A stretch of 64,000 nucleotides of DNA from Pyropia haitanensis (Eukaryota; Rhodophyta; Bangiophyceae; Bangiales; Bangiaceae). Shown here piece after piece: positions 53,901 through 62,238 of the stretch. The position numbers and the translations under genes are program-made. The notes beneath the pieces were generated by a model. It saw only the letters and a list, made by a program, of their open reading frames with translations, searched no databases and was not told where the DNA came from. The stretch lies in assembly GCA_008729055.1 (NCBI GenBank), contig SDUX01000007.1, positions 6,183,009 to 6,247,008 on the forward strand. The letters run 5' to 3'. Each line of letters begins with the position of its first letter. The stretch's first letter is position 1.

Positions 53901-54323
53901 GACTTGGACGGCGACGGGGTCGTCACGCTGTTTGACTGTGAGTACTTCTACAAGGAGCAGCTGCGGCGGATGGAGAATCTGGGCCACGAGCCGGTCTCGG
54001 TGGAGGACATCCTGTGCCAGCTGCTGGACATGATCCGCCCGTCAGTGCGGCCGCCGCAGATCCGACGGCGGGACCTCAAGAGCTGCCGGCTGGCGCCCGC
54101 CTTCTTCAACGTGCTCTTCAACCTCAACAAGTTTTTTGCGCTGGAGAGCCGCGACCCGGTGGCGATCCGCCAGCAGCACGCGTCACCCGAGCTGACCGAC
54201 TGGGAGCGGTTCGCTGCACTAGAGTACCTGCGGCTGTCGGCAGAGGAGGAGGACGCGGACGAGGAGGACTGGGATGACAACACGCGGGCGGCGGGCGCCA
54301 TCATGGGGGAAGCTCCTTTTTGA
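50928..54323 (+). CDS. PP2A regulatory subunit B'' (EF-hand type)
   Basis: Single exon, 1131 aa from Met 50928 (gtcATGGAC). Residues 1-690 are a low-complexity Ala/Gly/Ser/Asp-rich extension, with one ordered patch KIKLDELFFTWLSRPDIRLL near 150. The C-terminal ~430 residues are the B'' core: IPRFYYPCGRD, FYGCARTHAGRLTLRDVRTA, then DINRERRYFSYEHFYVLYC. A degenerate EF-hand follows (DSDHDLLIDRADL, about 915), then VWFCLSEEDKTSDTAIDFWF and a canonical EF-hand DLDGDGVVTLFDCEYFY (about 992). The C-terminus is acidic. Known role: calcium-responsive targeting of protein phosphatase 2A; plant relatives include TONNEAU2 and B'' proteins of division-plane control. A (CT)n tract lies in the presumed 3' UTR. 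Confidence 0.93.
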   Translation: MDIDSAAVTDAPISARRLPPPLALHLDLPPPEDSETPMDVDAAAAGAAAAASTVDLGAMSPVAGPAAAAAAAAAAAASAAAAAVPAAVPHSPSVGAGGLGGVTGGSAGGGGGTAPVLTSLASAPSVIGFLPPAPGASLAAGDSDAAPYAKIKLDELFFTWLSRPDIRLLVASLLEDAAAGRPLPPPPQSSMHGGVSGGGGGGGGAGAHASGGSPASSHGGSPGLDAAGAAGSPPHGVALAGNHGHSPSSHGGGGTPTAPLYSRGALPLTPSSPVSRFISANVAPPSPRSPNRSVFKLAASSTLGASPGTTPSSSAAGTPKRSTSRTLVPEPGSPGRGGAAPVPSTLAADLAASPAFLGAQVGRTASFDAVALEEAAASAAASVAADRKAGPAAAAGDAAAAAAGAKPGAQQPGADDGDARMDDTPPPSRGSPASPRRTALDAATVPPVSVSPLLSAAAAGVAASVGGAAAAAAADKAATAAAEDAMDSIALHDVPEVGPPVSAASSDSDMADVDSEGGVPSSVDRASNTAVASSMGMPDDGAVLSVPVVDGIDMDDDDSGRMAGRDAGGDGSAAAGPATAAGRVGGPAVVAGVGGVAGGAAAATTSKPDGTVSTDGAAAETSSAAGAPASAPAESEQMVDDVTLSSLAVPEDTVMAGTGGVAAAVAVTRKPVAATKPPVPRPPASKVAAQAASKAAPALEAGAIPRFYYPCGRDAEQREARERAASEKFWASRRENPEAPLTDGEVAKLVVEVGGLASFFATLVRTRIIASKEWNPEGAEVLTEEAFKRWYEAECAGVSRDDRMFRALRGDADRDFVVAADFKAVLDSLLACHPGLNFLNATPEFQQRYAETVVERIFYGCARTHAGRLTLRDVRTARLLDTLLLVDEEDDINRERRYFSYEHFYVLYCRFWELDSDHDLLIDRADLQRYGGHALSYRIVDRLFSGAARPLDAARDSASVGLMGYTDFVWFCLSEEDKTSDTAIDFWFRCVDLDGDGVVTLFDCEYFYKEQLRRMENLGHEPVSVEDILCQLLDMIRPSVRPPQIRRRDLKSCRLAPAFFNVLFNLNKFFALESRDPVAIRQQHASPELTDWERFAALEYLRLSAEEEDADEEDWDDNTRAAGAIMGEAPF

Positions 54324-54342
54324 TAATATTTTTCGGCCTCTT

Positions 54343-54377
<35 letters not shown>

Positions 54378-55723
54378 GCTCTCTCTCTCTTTGGTGTCGT
54401 TTTTCTTTCTCTCTTCTCTCCTGTCTCTTCTTTGCCTGCCTGTGGATTTTCGACTGCCAGGGTCGCGCTGCGCTGCTTCTCTCCGTATCCCCTGCCCCCC
54501 GACCCACTCCAGCCCCAGCGTCTCGTCGCGCGCACCCCATCGCGGGGCGGCGTCTCCTTGTCGCGGCACGCGGGCGGGCGGCCGGTCGGTATCCGCTGCC
54601 GTGGTGGTAAAGGGACCGGTGGCCCCCCCCGGCGCGCCGCTCAGTCTTTGACGGGCACGCCGCCACCGCCGGCCGCCACGGGCGGCCACGTGGGAAGGGC
54701 ACGCCCGTCGCCACGTGCCGCCAGGGGTGCGGAAGGATGGGGGGTGGCGGGAGGTTGCGACGCCGGCGGCGGCCACGGCCGCGCGTGCCACGACAGGGGC
54801 ACCCGCACCACCTCGTGGCGCCCGCGCTCCAGCCTACAGAGCACAGCGCGTGCACGGGCAGTGGGTGCCACCACGACTCGGTCAGGGGCGCCCACATCCG
54901 ACAAACCGCCTGCCAGGGACGCAGTCGCACCGCGGACGTCCGCCGCGCCAGCCCCTGGGCGGGGGCGGGGGGGGGGGGGGGAGGCGCCGCGGCGTGCCGA
55001 CGCGGCCAGACCCGGCCGCCCCCCCTCGGCCGCGTCGGCAACGACCGCGGCGGCGGGGCGGGGCGGGCAACGGACCGCCGCCGCCGCCGCCGGCTGGGGC
55101 GGCGGCCGCGGCGGCCCGCACCGCCGACGCGGAAGCGGCGGGGCGGGCCCACCGCGGGGGCGTGCGCGCGCCGCCGCGGCGGCCGCGACGGCGGTGGCGC
55201 GCGGGAGCACAGAGGCGACGGTGGCGGCGGCGGCGGCGGCGGCGACGGCGGCGGCGGCGGCGGCGGCGACGGCGGCGGCGGCGGCGACGGCGGCGGCGGC
55301 GGCGGCGGCGGCGGCGACGGCGGCGGCGACAGGTGGCCGCGCCCGGCGGATGCGCGCACCGCTGCCGCGCGGCGGCGGGCCGCGGCGGCCGACGCCCGCC
55401 GCCGCCGCGGGGGTGGCCGACGCCGCGCGGCGGCGGCGGCGGGGGAGCGCCGCCGTGCGCGGCCGCCGCCGCCGCCGCCGGCGCTGGCGCCTGTGGCGCC
55501 AGCGCCAGCGCCAGCACCCCCGCCGCGCCGTCGACCGGGAGCAAAAAGGGGGGCGGCGGGGGGGGGGACCGGCCGCCCAAGGCGGCAACGCGGCGGCCCG
55601 CCCAGCCCGCCGCACGGTCCGCCACGCGCGCGGTGGCGGGGCCGGCGGCGGCACCCGCCGCCGCCGTCGCTGTCCCCGCCGCCGCCGCCGCCGTCGCACG
55701 CGCCGCCGCCGCCCGTCGGCGGC
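54324..55723. other. 3' region with (CT)n tract, then GC-rich low-complexity DNA
   Basis: Starts with the 3' flank of the PP2A gene, including a CT microsatellite (about 54343-54395). From about 54950 it is GC-rich repeat sequence ((GGC)n and GGCGAC repeats at 55215-55330). It lies downstream of the 2OG-oxygenase gene. No gene accepted. Confidence 0.55.
54343..54395. repeat. (CT)n microsatellite
   Basis: An interrupted run of CT dinucleotides about 50 bp long, starting some 20 bp after the PP2A stop codon. Confidence 0.9.
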
Positions 55724-56132
55724 TCACGGCGCGGCGGCGGCGCCCGCCCGCCCGGCCGCCCCCCCCACGACGTTGGTGCGGCGGAGCTTGGCGGCGAGCC
55801 ACTCGCCCGCAACCACCCCCCCCCCCCCCGCGCCGCGGCGGCGCCCACCAGCGGCCGCACCACCGTCGCCGCGGGTGGCCCCGTAAAAAACACGAGCGAC
55901 AGCCGCGCCGGGACAGCCGCGCCCCGCCCCTCACCGGTTGGTGCGCGCCCCCCCACGCCGCCGCCGTCGGCGGTGGCCGCCGGCAGCCGCCGCGGCACCC
56001 GCACCCGGTGGACGGGCGACCGCCAGCGGCCGCCAGAGAGGAGGGCGATGAGGTCGCCCGCGTTGACGGTGAGCGCGTCGCCGGGGGGAGGGGGGACGTC
56101 CGCCCAGGCCCACCCGGCGGGCAGGGGCGCGC

Positions 56133-56169
<37 letters not shown>

Positions 56170-56688
56170 GGCGTCGTCCGCCTTCCCTGCCGCCGCGTCG
56201 GCCGCCTTCCCTGCCGCCGCGGGGCCCGCCAGCCGCTGCAGGCCGTCCACGCCCGGCTGCTGGCCGAGCAGCGTAAAGCCCACATAGTCGGTGTGGGCGC
56301 CGTAGCGCATGCCCACCGCCAGGCGGCCGCCGCCGTCGCCACCCCCGCCGCCATTGCCGCCGCCGCCGCCGTCGCCGCCGCCGCCGCCGCCACTGCCGCG
56401 CGGCGCCGCCGCCGCCGCCGCGGCCGACGAGGCCGGGTAGTGGGCGAGCCGCAGGCTCGTGTCGCCCGCCGCCCACACGTCGAGGGCGCCCGCGGGCAGG
56501 CCCAGCGCGGCCGCCGACAGGCGCATCAGGCCGGCCAGGGCGGCGGTGACGGCCGCGACGTAGGCGGTGACGGGGGCCACCAGCGGCGGCGGGAGCGCCG
56601 CGGGGTCACCCGTGTAGACGAGGCTCTCCACCACATCCGGGGGGGGGCGGCGGTCGCCGCCGCCACCGCCGCCGCCGCCACTGCCGCC

Positions 56689-56739
<51 letters not shown>

Positions 56740-57238
56740 TTCCGCGACGCCCTCTGCGGCACCCCCCTCCCGCATGGCGTCGGCCGCTCCCCCCCCCCCG
56801 CCGTCGACGCCGCGACGGCCTCCCCCCCCAGCGGCGTGTACCCGTCCCCAGACCCCGAGCCGTACCCCCCCGCGTTGGTGTAGGCGCCCTTGGCGGCGGG
56901 CGGGAGCGCGAAAAAGGCGGCCGCCGCGGCGCGGAGGCGGGCGGTCACGGCCGGCGGCACGCCGTGGCCCCGCACGTACGCCATGCCGGTGGTGGCCATG
57001 GCGGCGTCCCACGCGGCGGCGGTGGCGGCGGTGGCGGCAGTGACGGTGGCGGTGGCGGTGGCGGTGGCGGTGGCGGTGGCGGTGGCGGTGGCGGTGGCGG
57101 TGGCGGCGGCCGCCGCTGCGGCGCGCTCGCCTGACGCGGGGGGGTCCCGGGGGGGGGGGGGGGGGGGGTGTCGGGGGAGGGGAGGAAGGGCGATAAGTCA
57201 ATGGTGGCGAGGGGGGGGGGGGCGGGGGTCGACGTCAT
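55724..57238 (-). CDS. 2-oxoglutarate/Fe(II) oxygenase, IPNS-like, frame broken at homopolymers
   Basis: Motifs of the isopenicillin-N-synthase/DIOX family appear in order but in several frames. The start Met 57238 gives LATIDLSPFLPSPD. A 20-base G run (57149-57168) precedes an Ala-Thr repeat encoded by a GGTGGC hexamer array (57045-57106) and AMATTGMAYVRGHGVPP. The frame changes again in a Gly/Ala-rich stretch near 56790. The core reads VVESLVYTGDP, then the metal HxD in YGAHTDYVGFTLL, then NAGDLIALLSGGRW and the second metal His in SPVHRVRVP, then the 2OG-binding RLSLVFF. After a 14-base C run (55816-55829) the conserved ending EWLAAKLRRTNVV appears, with a stop at 55724. All catalytic residues are present. 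The substrate is unknown. Confidence 0.8.
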
Positions 57239-57735
57239 TGGGGCGGCAAGGGGAGATGCTATGCCTAGCGCGGGTCACCACGTGGGGCGCGACGATGATG
57301 AGCAGACCACGAGGGATGCGGCGAGAGATGGGAGCCGAGCGACACGGGACGCAACACGCCGATTTGTAGCGTGGAGGTCACAACAGACGCCGCAGCTGCA
57401 GCTGGAGAGAGGTAGGGACCTGATCCGGCTAACCAACTACACATGATGGTTACTGAGTAAGTACACGTCGGTGGTAAACTCTCCTGGTGCTCAAAGCTGT
57501 GGTATGAGGCTAAAATTTGGACGCGAAGGACAGGACACCGACTATCTCTGCTGGCCGCCTCCATTCTCATGGCCAGAGTCAGGCACGTCAAGCCTTCCAC
57601 GCGTGTGGTTCTGTGCAATGGATGAACGGCTCTCTGCTTTGGCCAAACATGGCTGAGGTTAAAAGTACATTCAGGGTGGATCTGTCAGCTCTGAATACAA
57701 GGCGTCAAATCGACCTTCCACCAACGGTAGCATGG
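57239..57735. other. Divergent promoter between 2OG oxygenase and FAD monooxygenase
   Basis: About 500 bp of lower GC separating two divergent genes. The monooxygenase frame stays open upstream to 57517, so part could be coding if a farther start is used. No other feature seen. Confidence 0.5.
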
Positions 57736-59205
57736 ATGGCTGTGTCGTCCAGAGCCACCGATGTCGTCCAGTCGTCCCACTCCGGTGCGAGAACAACCGT
57801 CGCGGCAGCCTTTGCCCCCGCGCCCGCCGCCCGCCATGGCATCGACGGCCACGGCCGACGTTCCAGACGCCCCCCCCCCCGGACCGTCCTCATTGCCGGC
57901 GCCGGCATTGTCGGCCTGACCACCGCGATTGCGCTGCGGGCGCTGCCGCACCCCCCCACGGTCATCATCCACGAGCGGCGGCCGCGGGCCGAGGCGCTGT
58001 CGGGCCCCGGCGGCATTATGGTGCAGCCCAACGGGCTGGCCGCGCTCGGCAGCCTCGCCGACGGCAGCGGCGCCGCGCTCATCGACGCCATCACCGCCGT
58101 CGCGCGGCCGCTGGGGCGGGGGGGCTTCCAGTCTGCCGCGGGCAAGGATCTCTACATTGCCGAGCCGGCGGGCGTTACGCTCGGCGCGCGGAGCGCGGAT
58201 CTGGGCGTCTCCGTGTCGCGGGACGCGCTGATGGGCGCCCTCGCCGCGGCGGCGGGGGTGGACACGCCCGGCGGCGTGGAGGTGGTGTGGCAGTCGGCGG
58301 TGCGGGGCTTTGATGTGGTCCGGGCGGAGGCGGGTGGCGCGGAAAAGGTGGACGTGCAGCTCGAGACGGCGGGCGAGGCGCACGTGGCACGGGGGGTGGA
58401 CGTGCTCGTCGGCGCCGACGGCCTCTCGTCTGGCGTCCGCGCCGCGGTGGACAAGGTGACGGGCCGGGCCGCGACGCCCCGCAACTATGGGGGCCTCATG
58501 TGGTGGCGTGGCTCGGTCAGCTACGCGGCCGTCGCGGCGCGGTGCGCGGACATTGGCCGCCTGTCGTGGGCGCAGGCGTGGCTCCCGCGGGGCAGCTCGA
58601 TGGGCTACTTCCGCCTCGGCGGTGACGACCTGGGCTGGTTCGCATCCGCGCCACGGCCCGCCGACGCGCCCGTCGCGGGCGGCTCGCCGCTGGCCGAGAT
58701 GCTCGCCGAGTTTGGCCCGGCCCACGGCAGCACGCCGCCCGTCTACGCGGCGATCATGGCGGAGCTGGCCGCCCGCGGCGACGGCGGCGCGGGCATCTAC
58801 CGGGCGCCCGTCTACTCGCGGTGCGCGCCGTCGGGCGGCGCCTGGGGCACCGGGCCCGTCACGCTCATCGGCGACGCCGCGCACGCCATCTACCCCAGCC
58901 TCGGGCAGGGCGCGTGCGTCGGCATGGAGGACGCCGCTGAGCTCGCCGCCTGCCTCGCCACCGCATGGAGAGCCGCCGCCACGGACGTGGCGGCGGTGCC
59001 CGCCGCACTGCGCGCGTTCGAGGCCGCCCGCGGCCCGCGGGTGGCGCGCGTGCACACCGAGGCCAACCGCGTGTACGACCTGTCCGCGCTGACGGGGAGG
59101 GCGAGCATCTGGCTCCGCGACACGGTCTACTCGGTGCTGCCGCAGTGGGTGGTGGACCGCCAGTTTTCGTGGCTCTACTCGTACAAGGCAACGGCGGTTG
59201 CATGA
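57736..59205 (+). CDS. FAD-dependent monooxygenase (UbiH/zeaxanthin-epoxidase-like)
   Basis: Single exon, 489 aa from Met 57736 (gATGGCT). The first ~50 residues (MAVSSRATDVVQSSHSG...) are Ser/Ala/Arg-rich and could be a transit peptide. A second ATG at 57836 lies in another frame and would need a change in the C run before the FAD motif. Class A flavin monooxygenase motifs are all present: the Rossmann GxGxxG in TVLIAGAGIVGLTTAIAL, the DG motif in VLVGADGLSSGVRAAV, and the GD motif in LIGDAAHAIYPSLGQGACVG. Known role of the family: NAD(P)H-dependent hydroxylation or epoxidation of aromatics, quinones or carotenoids. The substrate cannot be assigned. Confidence 0.9.
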   Translation: MAVSSRATDVVQSSHSGARTTVAAAFAPAPAARHGIDGHGRRSRRPPPRTVLIAGAGIVGLTTAIALRALPHPPTVIIHERRPRAEALSGPGGIMVQPNGLAALGSLADGSGAALIDAITAVARPLGRGGFQSAAGKDLYIAEPAGVTLGARSADLGVSVSRDALMGALAAAAGVDTPGGVEVVWQSAVRGFDVVRAEAGGAEKVDVQLETAGEAHVARGVDVLVGADGLSSGVRAAVDKVTGRAATPRNYGGLMWWRGSVSYAAVAARCADIGRLSWAQAWLPRGSSMGYFRLGGDDLGWFASAPRPADAPVAGGSPLAEMLAEFGPAHGSTPPVYAAIMAELAARGDGGAGIYRAPVYSRCAPSGGAWGTGPVTLIGDAAHAIYPSLGQGACVGMEDAAELAACLATAWRAAATDVAAVPAALRAFEAARGPRVARVHTEANRVYDLSALTGRASIWLRDTVYSVLPQWVVDRQFSWLYSYKATAVA

Positions 59206-59743
59206 ATGTGGGGGGAGGGGGACGGGGCGGGGAGAGCAGCGGGTCGTTGCCATCTGCTCATGCGGGACGTTTGTCCCGCGTGGCGCCCCCGTGCAGCAGC
59301 ACCTCTGGATTGGGGTTTGTACCATATTGTTTGTGGCGACTGGTGGTCGTGGACAGGTGGGCCCTCGTGTTGAACGGTGCGGCAAGAGGTCATCTTGACG
59401 TCCTCTCTGTTGTCTCCTCTCCTGAACCGGGACGTCTCCCACAGGAGTCGGAACAAGTCGTTTACAAATATAGTTAGTTACACCGTCTCACCTCACTGTC
59501 TCTCCAGTACATGACACGTTGCAGCAGATCCAGCGCGTACGAGCAGACGCGACCGCGCGCCGCCAACACCGCCCCCCTTTCGCGCTACCACCGTCTCGTC
59601 ACGCGACTGTGGCTCGTCGCCGCCCCCCTTCATCCTCCGCTCGCACACCGTCGCGACGACAACGTTCTGCAACGGCTCCCCCCCCCCCAACCCCTTTCGC
59701 GTTGTTCCCCTCTCCCGCCCCCCTCGCTGCTCTTCCCCCCTTG
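59206..59743. other. Intergenic, no gene recognised
   Basis: About 540 bp between two plus-strand genes. Moderate GC in the first half and C-rich before the next ATG. Nothing distinctive seen. Confidence 0.5.
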
Positions 59744-60050
59744 ATGGCACCGGTCAAGATCCTCAAGCGCGCGCCGGGGGCGGCGGCGACCCCCCCCCGG
59801 CCGGCGGGCGGCGGCGGCGGCGCGACCGACCGGGGCGTCACCCCCCCTCCGCCCGCACCGGCCGCATCAGCGGCAGCACCCCGATCGAGGGCTCCCTCTG
59901 GGCCCCGGCCCGCGGGTACCACTGTGTCGGGCCGGGCGCCGACGCCGCCGCCACCACGGGCGGGCGCGGCGGCGGCGGGCGCCACCCCCCTGACGCCGCG
60001 GCCGTTGCCAGACGTTGGCGGCGGCGGCGGCAGCAACAGCAGCAGCACCA

Positions 60051-60085
<35 letters not shown>

Positions 60086-61429
60086 AGCGGTGGCGGCAAC
60101 GACGCCATCGCCACGGCCGCCGCAGCGGTCGTGACGGCGGCCATCACGTCGGCGGTCGCGGCGGAGCGGCGGCGCCTGGAGGGGGCGTACGCCAAGCGCC
60201 AACAGGCGCTACTGCGCGCCCTCTCCGCCGCGGTCAACGTGACGCTGCCGCAGCGGGTGGACGCGGCGGCGTCGCGGGAGGCGACCAATATCGTTGCCGC
60301 CCTCTCCGCCGTCTCGTCAAAGCTGCCAGGCGGCGCTGCATCTGCCGCGGTCGACGGCGGTGGCAGCGGTGGCGACAGCGGCGGCGGCGGCGGTGGCGGC
60401 AGCGGTCGTGGTGGTGGTGGCGGCGGCACTGTCGACGCGGCTGCAAAGGGCGGGGCGGCGGCGGCCGGTGCAGCCGCTGGCGCCGCCGGCACCGACGCGG
60501 ATCGCGCGACGGCGTTGGCGGCGCAGGTGGCTGCCCACCCGTCGGTGCAGTCGGCGGTGGCGGCGGTGGTGGCGAGCCACGGGGTTGGGGGCGCGGACCA
60601 CCGGGCGGCGTTCCGCGCCGCGTTTGAGCGCGCCCTCCTCCCCGCCGTGGAGGGCGTCGCGGCGGGCGTGCTCGGCGGCGTCGGCGCGGACGTGACGGCC
60701 CAGGTGGAGGAGCACGTCGCGGCGCCGCTCAAGCGGTCGGCCCACTACCTGGGTGGCGCCGCCACCCGCGTGCGAGGGGGGGCCGACGACATTGTCGCCG
60801 CGGTGGCGGCCGTGGAGGCCGCTGTGGCCGCGGCGACGACGGCGGCTGGCGGGGTTGGCGCCGCTGGGGGTATCGACGGCGGTGCCGGCGGCGGCGACGG
60901 CGGCAGCCGCCGCGGCGGGGCGGCTGAGGACCCGGCGGCGGCGGCGGCGGCGGCGGCGGCCGCCGCGGTCGAGGCGGCGGAGCTCGCCCGCGTCGCTGAC
61001 CTGATGGCCGCTGCGGACGTGCGGGGCGCGCTGGACGTGGCGCTCGCGTCGGCGTCGGTGGCGGTCAAGTCGGCGTGGCTTGAGGCGGTCCTCGACGCGC
61101 CGACGGTGGATCCCGAGGGCGTCCTCGGCGGCGGCGACCACCCGCCGCTGGGCGTGGGGCACCTCCTGGAGCTCGTCGACGGCCTCGCGGGCGTCCTCGC
61201 GGACCGCACCTTTGAGCGCCTCCGCTGGCTCCACGAGGCGGTCATGGGGCTGGACGAGGCCGCTGCCGAGGCCGACGGCGACTGGCCCGCTGCGGCGGTG
61301 GCCGCGCGGGTGGCCCCGCTGCGCGAGGCCATCCGCGCGCTGGCGGCGGGGGGGGTGCCGCCGCGGGTGGCGAAAAAGTGTCGGCTGCTGGGGATGGTCC
61401 TGTCGTCACTACCGGGGGTGGCTTCGTAG
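59744..61429 (+). CDS. EDC4/VARICOSE C-terminal-domain-like protein
   Basis: Single exon, 561 aa from Met 59744 (MAPVKILKRAPGAAA). Residues 1-125 are disordered and Pro/Gly-rich. Helical segments follow, broken by Gly/Ala runs: AERRRLEGAYAKRQQALLRAL, then AAFRAAFERALLPAVEGVAAGVL and VTAQVEEHVAAPL. The C-terminal ~150 residues (ADVRGALDVALASASVAVKS, then VGHLLELVDGLAGVLADRTF and RLRWLHEAVMGLD) have the layout of the alpha-helical C-terminal domain of EDC4/VARICOSE, the scaffold of the mRNA decapping complex. The match is by pattern only. The WD40 region normally N-terminal in EDC4 is absent here. Confidence 0.5.
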
Positions 61430-61909
61430 GGGGGTGGCGGGTGCGAGAGGGGGGGGCGGGGGAACGATAGATGGTGGGCGGCGGGGGGTGGGGGGCAAGC
61501 AGGAGCGGGGAGGCAAGAAGGGAGCACGGGCCGCGGGGCGGCAGGCAAGATAAGCGGGGGGTGTCTGACGGACGGTGCGGGCAGCGTCTGCCGGGCGGGG
61601 GTGGCAAGGCAAGAGGCAACGTGCGTGCCGAGGTGGGGTGCGCGTGGGGGTGAGTGGCCGTGGTCATGGGGAGCGCGGGTGCCGATGGCTGGTCTTTTTT
61701 GTTGTGGTGCGACGGCGGTGGTGACGGCAGCGGTGACAGCGGTGGCGACAGGCGACGGTCGCGTCCGCCGCCAGTGCGGTGGCGGCCGCCCGCTGCATCC
61801 TCCTCCCGCCTTCACCGCGGTGAGGGCTCCCTCGGCGCCCGCTGTCGGCGGCATGGTCAGCGGCGTCGGCGGCCGCGGCGGCGGGCGGGGCAGCCCCCCC
61901 CTCTGGCTT

Positions 61910-61952
<43 letters not shown>

Positions 61953-62238
61953 GGTGGGGACCGCCCGTTGCTGTCGCTGCCGCGACCGCGCGCGGTCTGG
62001 CGGGCGCCCCGGTTTCGTTTGCATTCTGCCCGCGGCGTGCGTGTGCACGCCTCGAGCTCTGGTTGTCCGTTGGCAATGCGCCCCCTCCGCGCGTGGTGGG
62101 GACAGGCGTGTCTACGATACACTCCCCCGCACTGCGGGGGGGCCTTTCTCTCTCTAAAGTCCCCCCTCCCCCCTAAGCTTCTATCCTCCCCTCTCCTCTA
62201 CCCCTACCTCCTCCCCCTCAACACCCACCCCCCCGTCC
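61430..62238. other. Intergenic, GC-rich, no gene recognised
   Basis: About 800 bp between the EDC4-like gene (plus) and LPMO-like gene C (minus), so it holds two 3' ends. A GGC tract lies at about 61910-61960. Confidence 0.5.

Noticed and set aside
57836..57838. The ATG at 57836 as the start of the FAD monooxygenase
   Set aside because: It is not in frame with the FAD domain unless the following C run changes length. The Met at 57736 gives an uninterrupted frame with a plausible targeting peptide, though the alternative remains possible.
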